Origin: Micrococcaceae bacterium Sec5.7
Lineage (GTDB): Bacteria; Actinomycetota; Actinomycetes; Actinomycetales; Micrococcaceae
DNA: 64,000 nt
Direction: 5' to 3'
Assembly (NCBI GenBank): GCA_039636785.1
Contig: CP144169.1
Span: 3,348,001 to 3,412,000, forward strand
Within the stretch, counting starts at the first letter, position 1; the number at the start of each line of letters is the position of its first letter. This document shows, piece after piece, positions 16,580 to 25,142 of the stretch. The translations under genes were made by a program, and so were the position numbers. The notes beneath the pieces were generated by a model that worked only from the letters and a program-made list of their open reading frames with translations, had not been told where the DNA came from and searched no databases.

Positions 16580-18679
16580 ATGGAAGACCACACCAAGCAC
16601 CACAACCATCAGGGGGCTGCCGTGGCAACAGACCTGGAGCGCCCCCGCCACGAAGGCCACAGCACGCAGGATGACCATGCGGTGCACAGCCATGGCCAGC
16701 ATGCCGGGCACAGCACGGCGATGTTCAAAAACAGGTTCTGGCTGACCCTGGCCCTGGCCGTGCCAGTGGTGTACTTCAGCCCGATGTTCGGTCACCTCCT
16801 CGGCTTCATACCGCCCGTTTTCCCGGGTTCGGCCTGGATCGCCCCGGTCCTGGGGACGGTGATCTTCCTCTACGGAGGCCAGCCGTTCCTGCAGGGCGGG
16901 CTGAATGAACTGAAATCCCGGAGCCCGGGCATGATGCTGCTGATCGGCATGGCCATCAGCGTCGCGTTTGTCGCTTCCTGGGTCACGAGCCTGGGCATCG
17001 GCAGTTTCGATCTGGACTTCTGGTGGGAACTGGCCCTGCTGGTCGCGATCATGCTCCTGGGCCACTGGATTGAAATGCGCGCCCTCGGATCCGCGCGGGG
17101 AGCCCTGGATGCCCTCGCGGCCCTGCTTCCCGACGAGGCCGAGCGCATCACCGGGGCAGGCACAGAAACCATCAGGGTCTCCGAGCTCAGCGCCGGCGAC
17201 ATTGTCCTGGTCCGTTCCGGGGCCAGAATGCCGGCTGACGGCACCGTCATCGACGGCCAGGCCGAGTTCGACGAATCCATGATCACCGGCGAATCCAAGA
17301 CCGTGCCCCGCTCTCCCGGCGACCCCGTCGTCGCCGGGACCGTGGCCACGGATAACACCGTCCGCGTCCGCGTCACTGCCGTGGGCGATGACACCGCCCT
17401 GGCCGGAATCCGGCGCCTGGTCGCCGAAGCACAGGAATCGTCCTCCAAAGCCCAGGCCCTGGCGGACAGGGCCGCGGCATTCCTGTTCTACTTCGCCGCC
17501 GGCGCCGGTGTCATCACCTTCGTCGTTTGGACGCTGCTGGGCAGTGTCCCGGAGGCGGTCACCCGGACCGTCACTGTGCTGGTTATTGCCTGCCCGCACG
17601 CCCTGGGCCTGGCCATCCCGCTGGTGATTGCCATCTCCACCGAACAGGCCGCCCGGGTCGGCGTTCTGATCAAGAACCGGATGGCCCTCGAGCGCATGCG
17701 GACCGTCGACGTCGTGCTGTTCGACAAAACCGGAACACTGACCAAAGGCGAACCCGAACTCAAAGACACCGCCGGTGTGGACGGCGTAAGCCGGAACGAG
17801 GTGCTGGCCCTGGCCGCGGCCGTGGAAGCTGACAGCGAACACCCCGTGGCCCAGGCCATCGTCCGGGCAGCCCGCGAACAGGGACTGAAGATTCCGCCGG
17901 CCACGGGCTTCACCTCCCTGACCGGCCGCGGCGTCCGCGCCACCATTGATGGCAGGACCCTGGCGGTCGGTGGCCCGGCGCTCCTGCGGGAACTCGGAAC
18001 CGCCGAACCCGCGGCCCTGGCAGAATCCACCCGGGCCTGGATGGACCGCGGGGCGGCCGTGCTGCACATCGTGGGCGGAAACCGGATCCTGGGCGCAGTC
18101 AGCCTGGAGGACGCCGTCCGCCCCGAATCACGCCAGGCCGTGGCCGCCCTGCAGAACCGTGGCATCAAGGTGGCCATGATCACCGGCGACGCCCAACAGG
18201 TTGCCCAGGCGGTGGCTGCCGAACTGAACATTGACGAGGTCTTCGCCGAAGTCCTCCCGGCGGACAAGGACAAAAAAGTAGCCGAGCTCCAAGCCCGCGG
18301 CCTGAAGGTGGCAATGGTGGGCGACGGAGTCAACGACTCCCCCGCACTGGCCCGGGCCGAAGTGGGCATCGCGATCGGCGCCGGCACCGACGTAGCCATG
18401 GAATCGGCCGGCGTGGTCCTGGCCGGCAACGACCCCCGGGCAGTCCTGTCGATGGTGGACCTGTCACGGGCCAGCTACCGGAAGATGTGGCAGAACCTGG
18501 TCTGGGCCACCGGTTACAACGTCATCTCCGTCCCCCTGGCCGCGGGCGTGCTGGCCTTCGCGGGTGTTGTGCTCTCCCCTGCCGCCGGCGCCGTCCTGAT
18601 GTCCGTCTCCACCATCGTGGTGGCCCTGAACGCCCAGCTGCTGCGCCGGGTGAAACTGAACCCGGCCCGGGTTCGCTGA
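16580..18679 (+). CDS. copB: Copper-translocating P1B-type ATPase, CopB type
   Basis: A 699-residue heavy-metal ATPase. The N-terminus has no HMA domain but is rich in histidine (the first 45 residues), as in CopB. The transmembrane metal motif is CPH (IACPHALG near residue 338), the signature of the CopB subgroup. TGES lies near 236, the phosphorylation motif DKTGT near 382, and GDGVNDSPA near 581. It pumps copper out of the cell using ATP. Because its HMA domain is absent, the separate chaperone encoded just upstream may supply that role. It shares the CsoR-like promoter. Confidence 0.94.
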   Translation: MEDHTKHHNHQGAAVATDLERPRHEGHSTQDDHAVHSHGQHAGHSTAMFKNRFWLTLALAVPVVYFSPMFGHLLGFIPPVFPGSAWIAPVLGTVIFLYGGQPFLQGGLNELKSRSPGMMLLIGMAISVAFVASWVTSLGIGSFDLDFWWELALLVAIMLLGHWIEMRALGSARGALDALAALLPDEAERITGAGTETIRVSELSAGDIVLVRSGARMPADGTVIDGQAEFDESMITGESKTVPRSPGDPVVAGTVATDNTVRVRVTAVGDDTALAGIRRLVAEAQESSSKAQALADRAAAFLFYFAAGAGVITFVVWTLLGSVPEAVTRTVTVLVIACPHALGLAIPLVIAISTEQAARVGVLIKNRMALERMRTVDVVLFDKTGTLTKGEPELKDTAGVDGVSRNEVLALAAAVEADSEHPVAQAIVRAAREQGLKIPPATGFTSLTGRGVRATIDGRTLAVGGPALLRELGTAEPAALAESTRAWMDRGAAVLHIVGGNRILGAVSLEDAVRPESRQAVAALQNRGIKVAMITGDAQQVAQAVAAELNIDEVFAEVLPADKDKKVAELQARGLKVAMVGDGVNDSPALARAEVGIAIGAGTDVAMESAGVVLAGNDPRAVLSMVDLSRASYRKMWQNLVWATGYNVISVPLAAGVLAFAGVVLSPAAGAVLMSVSTIVVALNAQLLRRVKLNPARVR

Positions 18680-18755
18680 ACCCGGAGGCGCCACCCGGCT
18701 GTCCGGGGCCGGTAGCCTTGAAGTCAAACAGATCCGCACGGAAGGAGGGAACATC

Positions 18756-19238
18756 ATGACCGCAGCAGGCAATGGCCGCGCGGCGGCGTTTCTCTGCCGT
18801 GTGGGCCTGCTCGCCGGGATCCTGGCCGTCATCGCCGGGATTTTCGGCATGCACATCATGACGGGAAACCACGCCATGCACAACCCGTCCGCTGTCGCAG
18901 CGACCGCCGGAGCCGCGGCCCATGCCGGGGCGGCAGCGCCTGATGTCCACACAGGCCATCAGGCCGCCGGCACCACCACAGCGGACCCGTCGCCCGTGGT
19001 GGCCACAGGCGTCGCCTCGGGAGAGTCGTGCCCCTGCTCGGGAAACTGCACCAGCATGCACGCCATGACCGCACCCTGCACCCCGTCGGCCAGCAGCGGA
19101 TCCCTGGCGGCCCCGTTGCCGGGAACCACAGTGCTTGCCTTCACCTTCAACCCCAGTGTGGCCAGTACAGTCGCCGGCCTCTATTCCTACCTTCCCGGCA
19201 GTCCTTCACCGGGTGAGCTGTCCATCAGCCGGACGTAA
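18756..19238 (+). CDS. DUF6153 family protein, secreted/membrane-anchored
   Basis: A 160-residue protein that starts with a hydrophobic helix (VGLLAGILAVIAGIFGMHI) and continues as a low-complexity Ala/Thr/His/Met region. The helix is followed by HIMTGNHAMH, and later by MHAM and CPCSGNCTSM, all potential copper or zinc ligands. DUF6153 proteins are known only from actinobacteria, often next to metal genes, and have no defined role. The ATG at 18756 follows AAGGAGGG. Position after the CopB ATPase suggests periplasmic copper binding, which is inference. Confidence 0.75.
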   Translation: MTAAGNGRAAAFLCRVGLLAGILAVIAGIFGMHIMTGNHAMHNPSAVAATAGAAAHAGAAAPDVHTGHQAAGTTTADPSPVVATGVASGESCPCSGNCTSMHAMTAPCTPSASSGSLAAPLPGTTVLAFTFNPSVASTVAGLYSYLPGSPSPGELSISRT

Positions 19239-19377
19239 AACAGGGCCCTGCGCCGTGACCAGCCCCGGCGCACACCCCGCCCGACGCGCTCCCTGCGGGC
19301 CTGACGGGCGCATCGATGATGCTCACCATCTTCCGACGGCGCCACAAGCCGATTGATGTTTGAAGGACCTGATTTCC

Positions 19378-19998
19378 ATGAACAAGAAGTTTCTGACCCT
19401 TTCTGCCACCGGCGTCGCCGCGGCCATCGCCCTGGCCGGGTGCTCCACCGGATCCGGCGGCGGCGCCATGCCCGGCATGAGCCACAGCGGCTCCAGCGCA
19501 CCATCCAGCAGCGCCACGTCCAGCAGCGCACCAGCCGCGGCCGGGGACCACAACGGCGCCGACACGGCGTTTGCCCAGACGATGATCCCGCACCACGCCC
19601 AGGCGGTGGAAATGAGCGAGATGATGCTCAAGAAGCAGGGCATCCCGGCTTCGGTAACGGCCCTGGCCACCAAGATCAAGGCAGCGCAGGGCCCGGAGAT
19701 CGAGACGATGACCGGCTGGCTCACGAGCTGGCACGAATCAACGCAGATGTCAGCCGGCCACAGCATGACCGGCATGATGGGCGGGGAGGACCTGAAGAAG
19801 CTCGACGCCGCCCAGGGAACGGAAGCGGCCAGGCTCTTCCTGAACCAGATGGTGGCCCACCACGAAGGTGCGGTGATGATGGCCAAGACCGAAAACACGA
19901 ACGGCAAGAACGCTGACGCAGTCAACCTCAGCAAGGCCATCGTGACCGCACAGGAAGCGGAAATCCAGGAAATGAGGGGCCTGTTGGCCGGCCCCTGA
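19378..19998 (+). CDS. DUF305 domain lipoprotein
   Basis: A 206-residue secreted protein. The signal peptide ends in the lipobox ALAGCST, giving a lipid-anchored cysteine. The DUF305 domain is a ferritin-like four-helix unit with paired histidine-methionine motifs (MIPHHAQAVEMSEMML and MVAHHEGAVMMAKTE). DUF305 proteins are common in copper-resistance clusters. The His/Met-rich N-terminal linker (MPGMSHSG) supports metal binding. The ATG at 19378 follows GAAGGA, so an in-frame TTG at 19360 was not used. Confidence 0.88.
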   Translation: MNKKFLTLSATGVAAAIALAGCSTGSGGGAMPGMSHSGSSAPSSSATSSSAPAAAGDHNGADTAFAQTMIPHHAQAVEMSEMMLKKQGIPASVTALATKIKAAQGPEIETMTGWLTSWHESTQMSAGHSMTGMMGGEDLKKLDAAQGTEAARLFLNQMVAHHEGAVMMAKTENTNGKNADAVNLSKAIVTAQEAEIQEMRGLLAGP

Positions 19999-20010
19999 CC
20001 AGCATTTACC

Positions 20011-20037
20011 GGCACCGGCCCTGCCAGGGCCGGTGCC
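20011..20037. terminator. Perfect 12-bp hairpin after the DUF305 gene
   Basis: GGCACCGGCCCT and AGGGCCGGTGCC pair perfectly around a 3-nt loop. There is no T tract, but stems of this strength without one are common terminators in high-GC actinobacteria. It lies between the DUF305 gene and the next lipoprotein gene. Confidence 0.65.
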
Positions 20038-20075
20038 GCCCTCGCTTGCCCGACCTCAAAAACCTGGAGTTCCCC

Positions 20076-20957
20076 GTGCCCTTTCCATCCATTTCCCGCA
20101 TACGGCAGGCGGCCGTCCTGTCTTCCTGCGCAGGCCTGGTTCTGGCTTTGTCGGCCTGCGTTCCGGCCTCCGTCCCCGCCGATCCGTCCCCGTCTAAGAG
20201 CACGAGCAATGCCCTTCCGAACGCCCACGTCCACGGTCTAAGCGTCAGAGGTGACACGGATCAGGTGCTCCTGGCCACTCACGACGGCTTGTTCGACGTC
20301 ACGAAGCGGCCCGCCACCAAAATCGGTGCCACCAATGACCTGATGGGCTTTACTGCAGGCCAGGACCGGGGCATCTTCTACGCCTCCGGCCACCCCGGAA
20401 AAGGCTCCGGGCTTCCCAACCCCCTTGGTCTGATCAGATCCTCCGACGGCGGCAAAACCTGGGAACAGCTGTCCCGGCAGGGTGAATCAGACTTCCATGC
20501 CCTCACCACCACCAAGTCCGGGATCGTGGCGTTCGACGGCACACTGCGCACCAGCCCGGACGGCAAGACCTGGAAAACAGTGGCGGCGGACTTCGCCCCG
20601 GCCGGCCTGGCCGGAACCCCCAGCAGTGACACCGTGCTCGCCACCACCCCCGGCGGGTTGCAGCGTTCAACCGACGGCGGGGCAACCTGGACGGCTGACG
20701 CGTCCGCTCCTGTGATCCAGTTCGCTGCGTTCGCCAGCGCCGGTGCCGCGTTCGGTGTCGAACCCGACGGAGCCGTCCACTACTCCTCCGACGGCGGGGC
20801 GACCTGGACCCGGAAGGGCTTGATCAATGACGAAGTCCAGGCGATTGCGGCAACCGTGGATGCCGACGGAACCCCCCGGATCTGGGCCGCCACCGCTGAC
20901 GGGATCGTCGTATCCACCGACGACGGCGCCACCTTCCAGCCCACCGGCACCCGGTGA
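20076..20957 (+). CDS. F510_1955-type glycosyl hydrolase-like lipoprotein (BNR/propeller fold)
   Basis: A 293-residue lipoprotein. The GTG at 20076 gives a signal peptide ending LALSACV. The mature part begins NAHVHGLSVRGDTDQVLLAT and has several Asp-box/BNR repeats (SSDGGKTWEQ, STDGGATWTA, SSDGGATWTR, STDDGATFQP), which build a beta-propeller. Proteins of this F510_1955 type are named after glycosyl hydrolases but lack a proven enzymatic role, and they sit next to DUF305 and copper genes in many genomes. A copper-related surface function is an inference from that context. Confidence 0.8.
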   Translation: MPFPSISRIRQAAVLSSCAGLVLALSACVPASVPADPSPSKSTSNALPNAHVHGLSVRGDTDQVLLATHDGLFDVTKRPATKIGATNDLMGFTAGQDRGIFYASGHPGKGSGLPNPLGLIRSSDGGKTWEQLSRQGESDFHALTTTKSGIVAFDGTLRTSPDGKTWKTVAADFAPAGLAGTPSSDTVLATTPGGLQRSTDGGATWTADASAPVIQFAAFASAGAAFGVEPDGAVHYSSDGGATWTRKGLINDEVQAIAATVDADGTPRIWAATADGIVVSTDDGATFQPTGTR

Positions 20958-21057
20958 GGCTGCACCCGGTGAGGCGGCGTCGCCGTCATCATGTGCTCCC
21001 CCTGGGATGAAGGCCAATCGTTCACCCAGGTACATGATTGCGTGAATACACTGACCG

Positions 21058-21399
21058 ATGTACTTTGGAACTATGGAAACCCTCACGCACGCCCCGGTGC
21101 TCGCTCGCTTCGGGTACGCAGTCTCGGACCCCACCCGGGCCAGGATCCTGTTGGCACTTGCAGGCGCTCCGTCACATCCTTCCTCCCTGGCTGACTCACT
21201 TGGCGTGTCCAGGCAGAGCATGTCCAATCATCTGGCGTGCCTGCGCGGCTGCGGGCTGGTGGTAGCGGTTCCGGACGGGCGGCGCACTCTCTATGAGCTT
21301 GCCGACGCCCGGCTGGGCCACGCGATCAAGGACCTTCTGGGTGTAGTGCTGGCTGTGGACCCGGCCTGCTGCGCACCGGACGGATCGTGCCTGGCATGA
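21058..21399 (+). CDS. cmtR: CmtR-type ArsR-family Cd/Pb sensor
   Basis: A 113-residue repressor. The winged helix holds RQSMSNHLACLRGCGLVVAV, in which the two cysteines match Cys57 and Cys61 of mycobacterial CmtR. The C-terminal DPACCAPDGSC supplies further thiols in place of the third ligand, Cys102. This arrangement senses Cd(II) and Pb(II). The start could be 21058 or the ATG at 21073; neither has a clear ribosome site, so a leaderless mRNA is possible. The downstream CDF gene overlaps it by 4 nt. Confidence 0.88.
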   Translation: MYFGTMETLTHAPVLARFGYAVSDPTRARILLALAGAPSHPSSLADSLGVSRQSMSNHLACLRGCGLVVAVPDGRRTLYELADARLGHAIKDLLGVVLAVDPACCAPDGSCLA

Positions 21400-22139
21400 C
21401 AGGCCTCCAGCTGGCACCTTCGACGCCACGCCGGGCCGTTCTGAGCCGCCGCATCCGCCTGTTTGCCGCGGCGACCATCACCTACAACGTCATCGAGGCG
21501 ATCGCTGCACTCTGGGCCGGAGGGGTGGCCGGCTCCTCCGCCCTGATCGGGTTCGGACTGGATTCGGTCATCGAGGTCGCCTCCGCCGTCGCGCTCACGT
21601 GGCAGTTCTCGGCCCGGGATCCCGAACGGCGTGAGCACCTGACCCTGCGCATCATCGCCCTGTCCTTCTTCGCTCTGGCCGCGTTCGTGGCAGCGGACGC
21701 GGTCAGCGCCCTCATCGGTGCCGGCGAGCCCCGGCACTCCACGCCGGGCATTGTCATCGCGGCACTGAGTCTGGTGATCATGCCTGTCCTGTCCTGGCTA
21801 CAGCGCCGGGCCGGCAGGGAGCTCGGTTCACGGACCGCCGTCGTGGATTCCAAACAGACCCTGCTGTGCACGTGTCTGTCTGGGGTATTACTGATTGGCC
21901 TGGTGCTTAACAGCACCCTCGGCTGGTGGTGGGCGGATGCGTCCGCGGCTCTGGTCATAGCCGTGATCGCCGTCCGCGAAGGGATCAAGGCCTGGCGCGG
22001 CGACGTCTGCTGCACCGTCCCCCAGACCCGGGTCCCCGGGGCTGGAACGGACGCCTGCTGCGAAGAGTGCGGTTCCGGTACAGGCCTTCCCACGGAGTCC
22101 GTTCCGCCGTCGCTGACCGTGTCCGGCCGGACGGGCTGA
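21396..22139 (+). CDS. Cation diffusion facilitator-type exporter regulated by CmtR
   Basis: A 247-residue membrane protein of the CDF superfamily, shorter than CzcD because it lacks the ferredoxin-like C-terminal domain. Helices include SALIGFGLDSVIEVASAVAL, whose aspartate and glutamate match the metal-site helix, and VDSKQTLLCTCLSGVLLIG with Asp and Cys ligands. The C-terminal tail is rich in cysteine (VCCTVP and ACCEECGSG), suited to soft metals such as Cd or Pb. It starts at 21396 in an ATGA overlap with the CmtR-type gene. Confidence 0.85.
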   Translation: MTGLQLAPSTPRRAVLSRRIRLFAAATITYNVIEAIAALWAGGVAGSSALIGFGLDSVIEVASAVALTWQFSARDPERREHLTLRIIALSFFALAAFVAADAVSALIGAGEPRHSTPGIVIAALSLVIMPVLSWLQRRAGRELGSRTAVVDSKQTLLCTCLSGVLLIGLVLNSTLGWWWADASAALVIAVIAVREGIKAWRGDVCCTVPQTRVPGAGTDACCEECGSGTGLPTESVPPSLTVSGRTG

Positions 22140-22142
22140 GCC

Positions 22143-22448
22143 GTGGACTTCGAACTGCTCACCATTCCGGGCTGCCCGAACACGGCCGCCGCCCGTGTCG
22201 TGTTTGACCGGGCCCTGGCATTGGAGGGAACAGGCTGCACGGCGCGGGTGCAGGAGGTCACCTCGGAGTCGGAGGCCGCGGAGCTGGACTTCCACGGGTC
22301 ACCCACCTTCCGCGCTGCTGGCCATGATCTGTTTCCGTCCGATGCCGCCCCGGCCGTGTCGTGCCGCCTCTATCCGTCCGGAGGAAAGATGTCCGGGTTG
22401 CCGCCACTCGATGATCTGAGGGCCGCCCTGCGACAATATTCTCTGTGA
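22143..22448 (+). CDS. Small thioredoxin-like protein (DF family)
   Basis: A 101-residue cytoplasmic protein with the start of a thioredoxin fold (FELLTIPGCPNTAAARVVF). The active-site position has a single cysteine, PGCPN, rather than CxxC. SPTFRAAGHDLFP resembles the cis-proline segment, and CRLYPSGGKMSGLPP follows. Proteins of this type accompany mercury, arsenic and other soft-metal genes in actinobacteria. The GTG start lies 4 nt after the CDF stop, so it is the third gene of the CmtR-type operon. The exact reaction is unknown. Confidence 0.65.
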   Translation: MDFELLTIPGCPNTAAARVVFDRALALEGTGCTARVQEVTSESEAAELDFHGSPTFRAAGHDLFPSDAAPAVSCRLYPSGGKMSGLPPLDDLRAALRQYSL

Positions 22449-22469
22449 ATATGTAGCAACCGTTACACT
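22436..22469 (+). promoter_or_regulatory. Leaderless promoter and inverted repeat before the ChrB-like gene
   Basis: ATATTC at 22436-22441 and GAATAT at 22447-22452 are perfect inverted arms with a 5-bp spacer. A -10-like TACACT lies at 22464-22469, ending 8 bp before the GTG at 22477. The transcript would then start at or next to the start codon, giving a leaderless mRNA. The inverted repeat falls in the -35 region, where a repressor such as ChrB could bind. Confidence 0.4.
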
Positions 22470-22476
22470 TTGATTT

Positions 22477-23019
22477 GTGACCGCAACCGAAGAACCGTCC
22501 TGGCTGGTAATGCTCGTGCAGATGCCCTCGGAGCCGTCCCGGCATCGGGTGGCGGTCTGGCGGGAACTAAGGCGCTTCGGCGCTGCCCCTGTCGGGCAAG
22601 GCGCCTGGACGGCGCCCGATGTTCCCCTCTGCCGGCAAGGGGCGGACAAGGCCCGCGGTCTGGCCCTCGCCGGCGGCGGCCAGCTGATGGTGCTCACCAC
22701 TCTGTCCGGAGACGCCGACGCCGCGAAGCTGCGGATTCTCTTTGACGCCGCCCGCGAGGACGAATGGTCCGAGTTCAGTTCCGACTGCGCCAAATTCAAG
22801 GACGAGATCGCCAGCGAAATCGCGAAGCGCAAATTCACGCTGGCCGAACTCGAAGAGGAAGAACAGAGCCTGGAACGGCTGCGGCGGTGGTTCCGCGCGA
22901 ACCGCTCACGGGACGTCTTCGGTGGTCCGCTGGCCGAACGGGCCGAGATGGACCTGGCCGCCTGCACCACTGACCTTGAAGAATTCTCCGGTCACGTTTA
23001 CAGCGAGCTGCACGCATGA
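22477..23019 (+). CDS. ChrB N-terminal-domain protein (chromate resistance regulator-like)
   Basis: A 180-residue protein matching the N-terminal domain of ChrB: WLVMLVQMPSEPSRHRVAVW, an APVGQGAWTAPDVPL strand, and the long helical FKDEIASEIAKRKFTLAELEEEE segment. The C-terminal ChrB domain is absent, so this is the short form. ChrB acts as a chromate-responsive regulator or an accessory factor. No ChrA chromate exporter is present; an MFS transporter overlaps its stop by 4 nt instead. The GTG start has no ribosome site but a close -10 box. Confidence 0.85.
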   Translation: MTATEEPSWLVMLVQMPSEPSRHRVAVWRELRRFGAAPVGQGAWTAPDVPLCRQGADKARGLALAGGGQLMVLTTLSGDADAAKLRILFDAAREDEWSEFSSDCAKFKDEIASEIAKRKFTLAELEEEEQSLERLRRWFRANRSRDVFGGPLAERAEMDLAACTTDLEEFSGHVYSELHA

Positions 23020-24200
23020 CCTCTCCTGAGCCAACACGGACCACCCGCACGTCCACGGCACCGCTGTACGCGGCTGGGTTCGTGACGGCCTTCGGAGCCC
23101 ACAGCATAGCCGCCGGCATGGGTGCCCAAAGCGACAACATCGGTCTGACCCTTCTGAACCTAGGCATTCTGCTCGCCGTCTACGACCTGTCCGAAGTGTT
23201 TCTCAAGCCGGTCTTCGGGGCACTGAGCGACCGGATAGGGCCCAAGCCGGTCATTGTGGGAGGACTCCTGGCCTTTGCCCTGCTCTCCCTCATTGGGCTG
23301 TGGGCCGCGGACCCGCTCATGCTCGGGCTGGCGCGCCTCGGCCAGGGTGCTGCTGCCTCGGCGTTCTCGCCTGCGTCCTCTGCCATGGTGGCCAGGCTGG
23401 CCGGCGGCAAGAAATCCGGCACCTACTTTGGGCGGTACGGGTCCTGGAAGAGCCTGGGCTACGTCATCGGACCGCTCCTGGGCGCCGGACTGATACAGGC
23501 CGGTGGATTCTCCCTGCTGTTCGCCGCGCTCTCGGTCCTGGCCGCCGCAACGGGAGTCTGGGTGGCACTGTCCGTGTCTCCCCTGGAGCCGCTCCCGCGC
23601 CAGCGATACACGGTGCTGGACCTTGCACGCCAGGTAACAGAACGGCGGTTTCTGGTGCCCACCCTTGTCCTGGCAGCGTCGACAGGCGCACTGGGTGCGG
23701 CCATCGGCTTCCTTCCGGCCCTCGCCGTCAGACACGGTCTCGGCCCTGTCAGCGGGACCGCGGCCGTCAGCGTCCTGGCCATCGCCTCGGTGCTCACGCA
23801 GCCATGGGTCGGAAGGATGCGCGACCAGCACCGCATCAGTGACTCCCGCGGCATGGCCACGGGGCTCCTGCTCACCGCCGCCGGCATCGCGCTTCTGGCG
23901 CTGGCCCCGGGGATCGTCACCATCTTCGTCGCCGCGGCGATGATCGGCACGGGCATCGGAACCGCCACGCCGTTGGGCTTCGCCCACCTGGCAGACACCA
24001 CCCCGCCCGAACGAATCGGCCGCACCATGGGCTCGGCAGAACTCGGCAGGGAACTGGGAGACGCCGGAGGTCCACTCCTCGTCGGCGGGATCGCCACCCT
24101 CGCAGGACTGCCGCTCGGCTTGGGGGTCCTCGCCCTGTGCGTCGCGGCGGCAAGCGCAGCCAAGCCAGGCGATGTACAAAAAGATCAGGGCTCCAAATAG
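23016..24200 (+). CDS. MFS transporter paired with the ChrB-like protein
   Basis: A 394-residue major facilitator protein with 12 predicted helices. The motif A loop appears as GALSDRIGPKPVIVGGLLAF near residue 70, and GSWKSLGYVIGPLLGAGLIQ follows in helix 5. It should export a small molecule by proton antiport. It overlaps the ChrB-like gene by 4 nt, so it probably replaces ChrA as the partner. Its substrate cannot be read from the sequence, and chromate is only a suggestion from context. Confidence 0.85.
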   Translation: MTSPEPTRTTRTSTAPLYAAGFVTAFGAHSIAAGMGAQSDNIGLTLLNLGILLAVYDLSEVFLKPVFGALSDRIGPKPVIVGGLLAFALLSLIGLWAADPLMLGLARLGQGAAASAFSPASSAMVARLAGGKKSGTYFGRYGSWKSLGYVIGPLLGAGLIQAGGFSLLFAALSVLAAATGVWVALSVSPLEPLPRQRYTVLDLARQVTERRFLVPTLVLAASTGALGAAIGFLPALAVRHGLGPVSGTAAVSVLAIASVLTQPWVGRMRDQHRISDSRGMATGLLLTAAGIALLALAPGIVTIFVAAAMIGTGIGTATPLGFAHLADTTPPERIGRTMGSAELGRELGDAGGPLLVGGIATLAGLPLGLGVLALCVAAASAAKPGDVQKDQGSK

Positions 24201-24379
24201 GGATGCTCCTGCAGCCGGCTTCGACGCCAGGACCTGGACCGGTTGCCAAAAAGGCCGGCATGATCGTGCCGGCGCGCCTCCGATTTGTGGCGGCTAGCCG
24301 GGGCGGTGCACGGACCAATCCATAGTGTTCCGTGCGACGAATAGATTACGAGACAAAGGGTCGAGGATTGGTGTCTGAG

Positions 24380-25021
24380 ATGGGTAATCGTACCTGGTGG
24401 CTGGGCCCGCTGGCCGCAGCATCGCTCCTATTGGCCGGGTGCGGGGTGCCGGCCGGCACTGCCGGGCCAAACTACGGGACGTCCGTGTCTCCGGAGACGC
24501 CGGCCCCGGGGTCATCGACGGATCATTCCGATGCCGCGCCCCAGGCCGAGCCTTCCGCTTCGGCCCAAGTGGCCGGCGGCGGGTCCGGTGACGGTCCCCC
24601 GGAGGCGGCCCTGATGGTTTGCGGACCGGAGACACAGACCAATGTCGCCTCGATCCTGGCGCTGGAGTCGCCCCCGCACACGGTGACGACGTGGGCCGAC
24701 CACCTCTACACGTGCACCTATCACCTCTCCGGCGGCCCGTTGGTACTTTCCGTCAAGGAGTCAGCGGACCAGCCGTCAGCGCGAGTGTACTTCGATGGGT
24801 TGCGGGGGACGCTGCGGAACGCGGCGCCCATCGAGGGCCTGGCCAACCTCGGATTTCCCGCCTACCAGGACCAGGACGGGTCAGTTGTCTTCCTCAAGGA
24901 CAATATGACCCTGCATGTGGACGCCTCTGACCTGCCCGGAACGGTCGGTCCGCACGGCGTGACGCGAACCGCCCTGGCGTACCAGGTGGCCACGACCGTC
25001 CTGGCCTGCTGGACCGAATAG
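24380..25021 (+). CDS. Hypothetical lipoprotein
   Basis: A secreted protein of about 213 residues with the lipobox SLLLAGCGV. A Ser/Thr/Pro/Ala-rich linker leads to a folded domain of about 130 residues with one cysteine pair (VCGPETQTN and YTCTYHLSGG). The domain reads WADHLYTCTYHLSGGPLVLS and ends LAYQVATTVLACW. I do not recognise the family. The start is uncertain: ATG 24380 was chosen, while GTG 24371 sits just behind GAGGA and GTG 24332 opens the frame. It stands between the metal island and the cupredoxin gene. Confidence 0.6.
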   Translation: MGNRTWWLGPLAAASLLLAGCGVPAGTAGPNYGTSVSPETPAPGSSTDHSDAAPQAEPSASAQVAGGGSGDGPPEAALMVCGPETQTNVASILALESPPHTVTTWADHLYTCTYHLSGGPLVLSVKESADQPSARVYFDGLRGTLRNAAPIEGLANLGFPAYQDQDGSVVFLKDNMTLHVDASDLPGTVGPHGVTRTALAYQVATTVLACWTE

Positions 25022-25142
25022 CCCGCGGCACGATACCTGGCGGTTTTCCGATGAATTTTCCCGAGGAACTGTTGATATTGCAGGCACTTCCGTGGATGCT
25101 TACAAAATTGGATAACCCTAGATGCTTCTGGAAAGGCCAACC

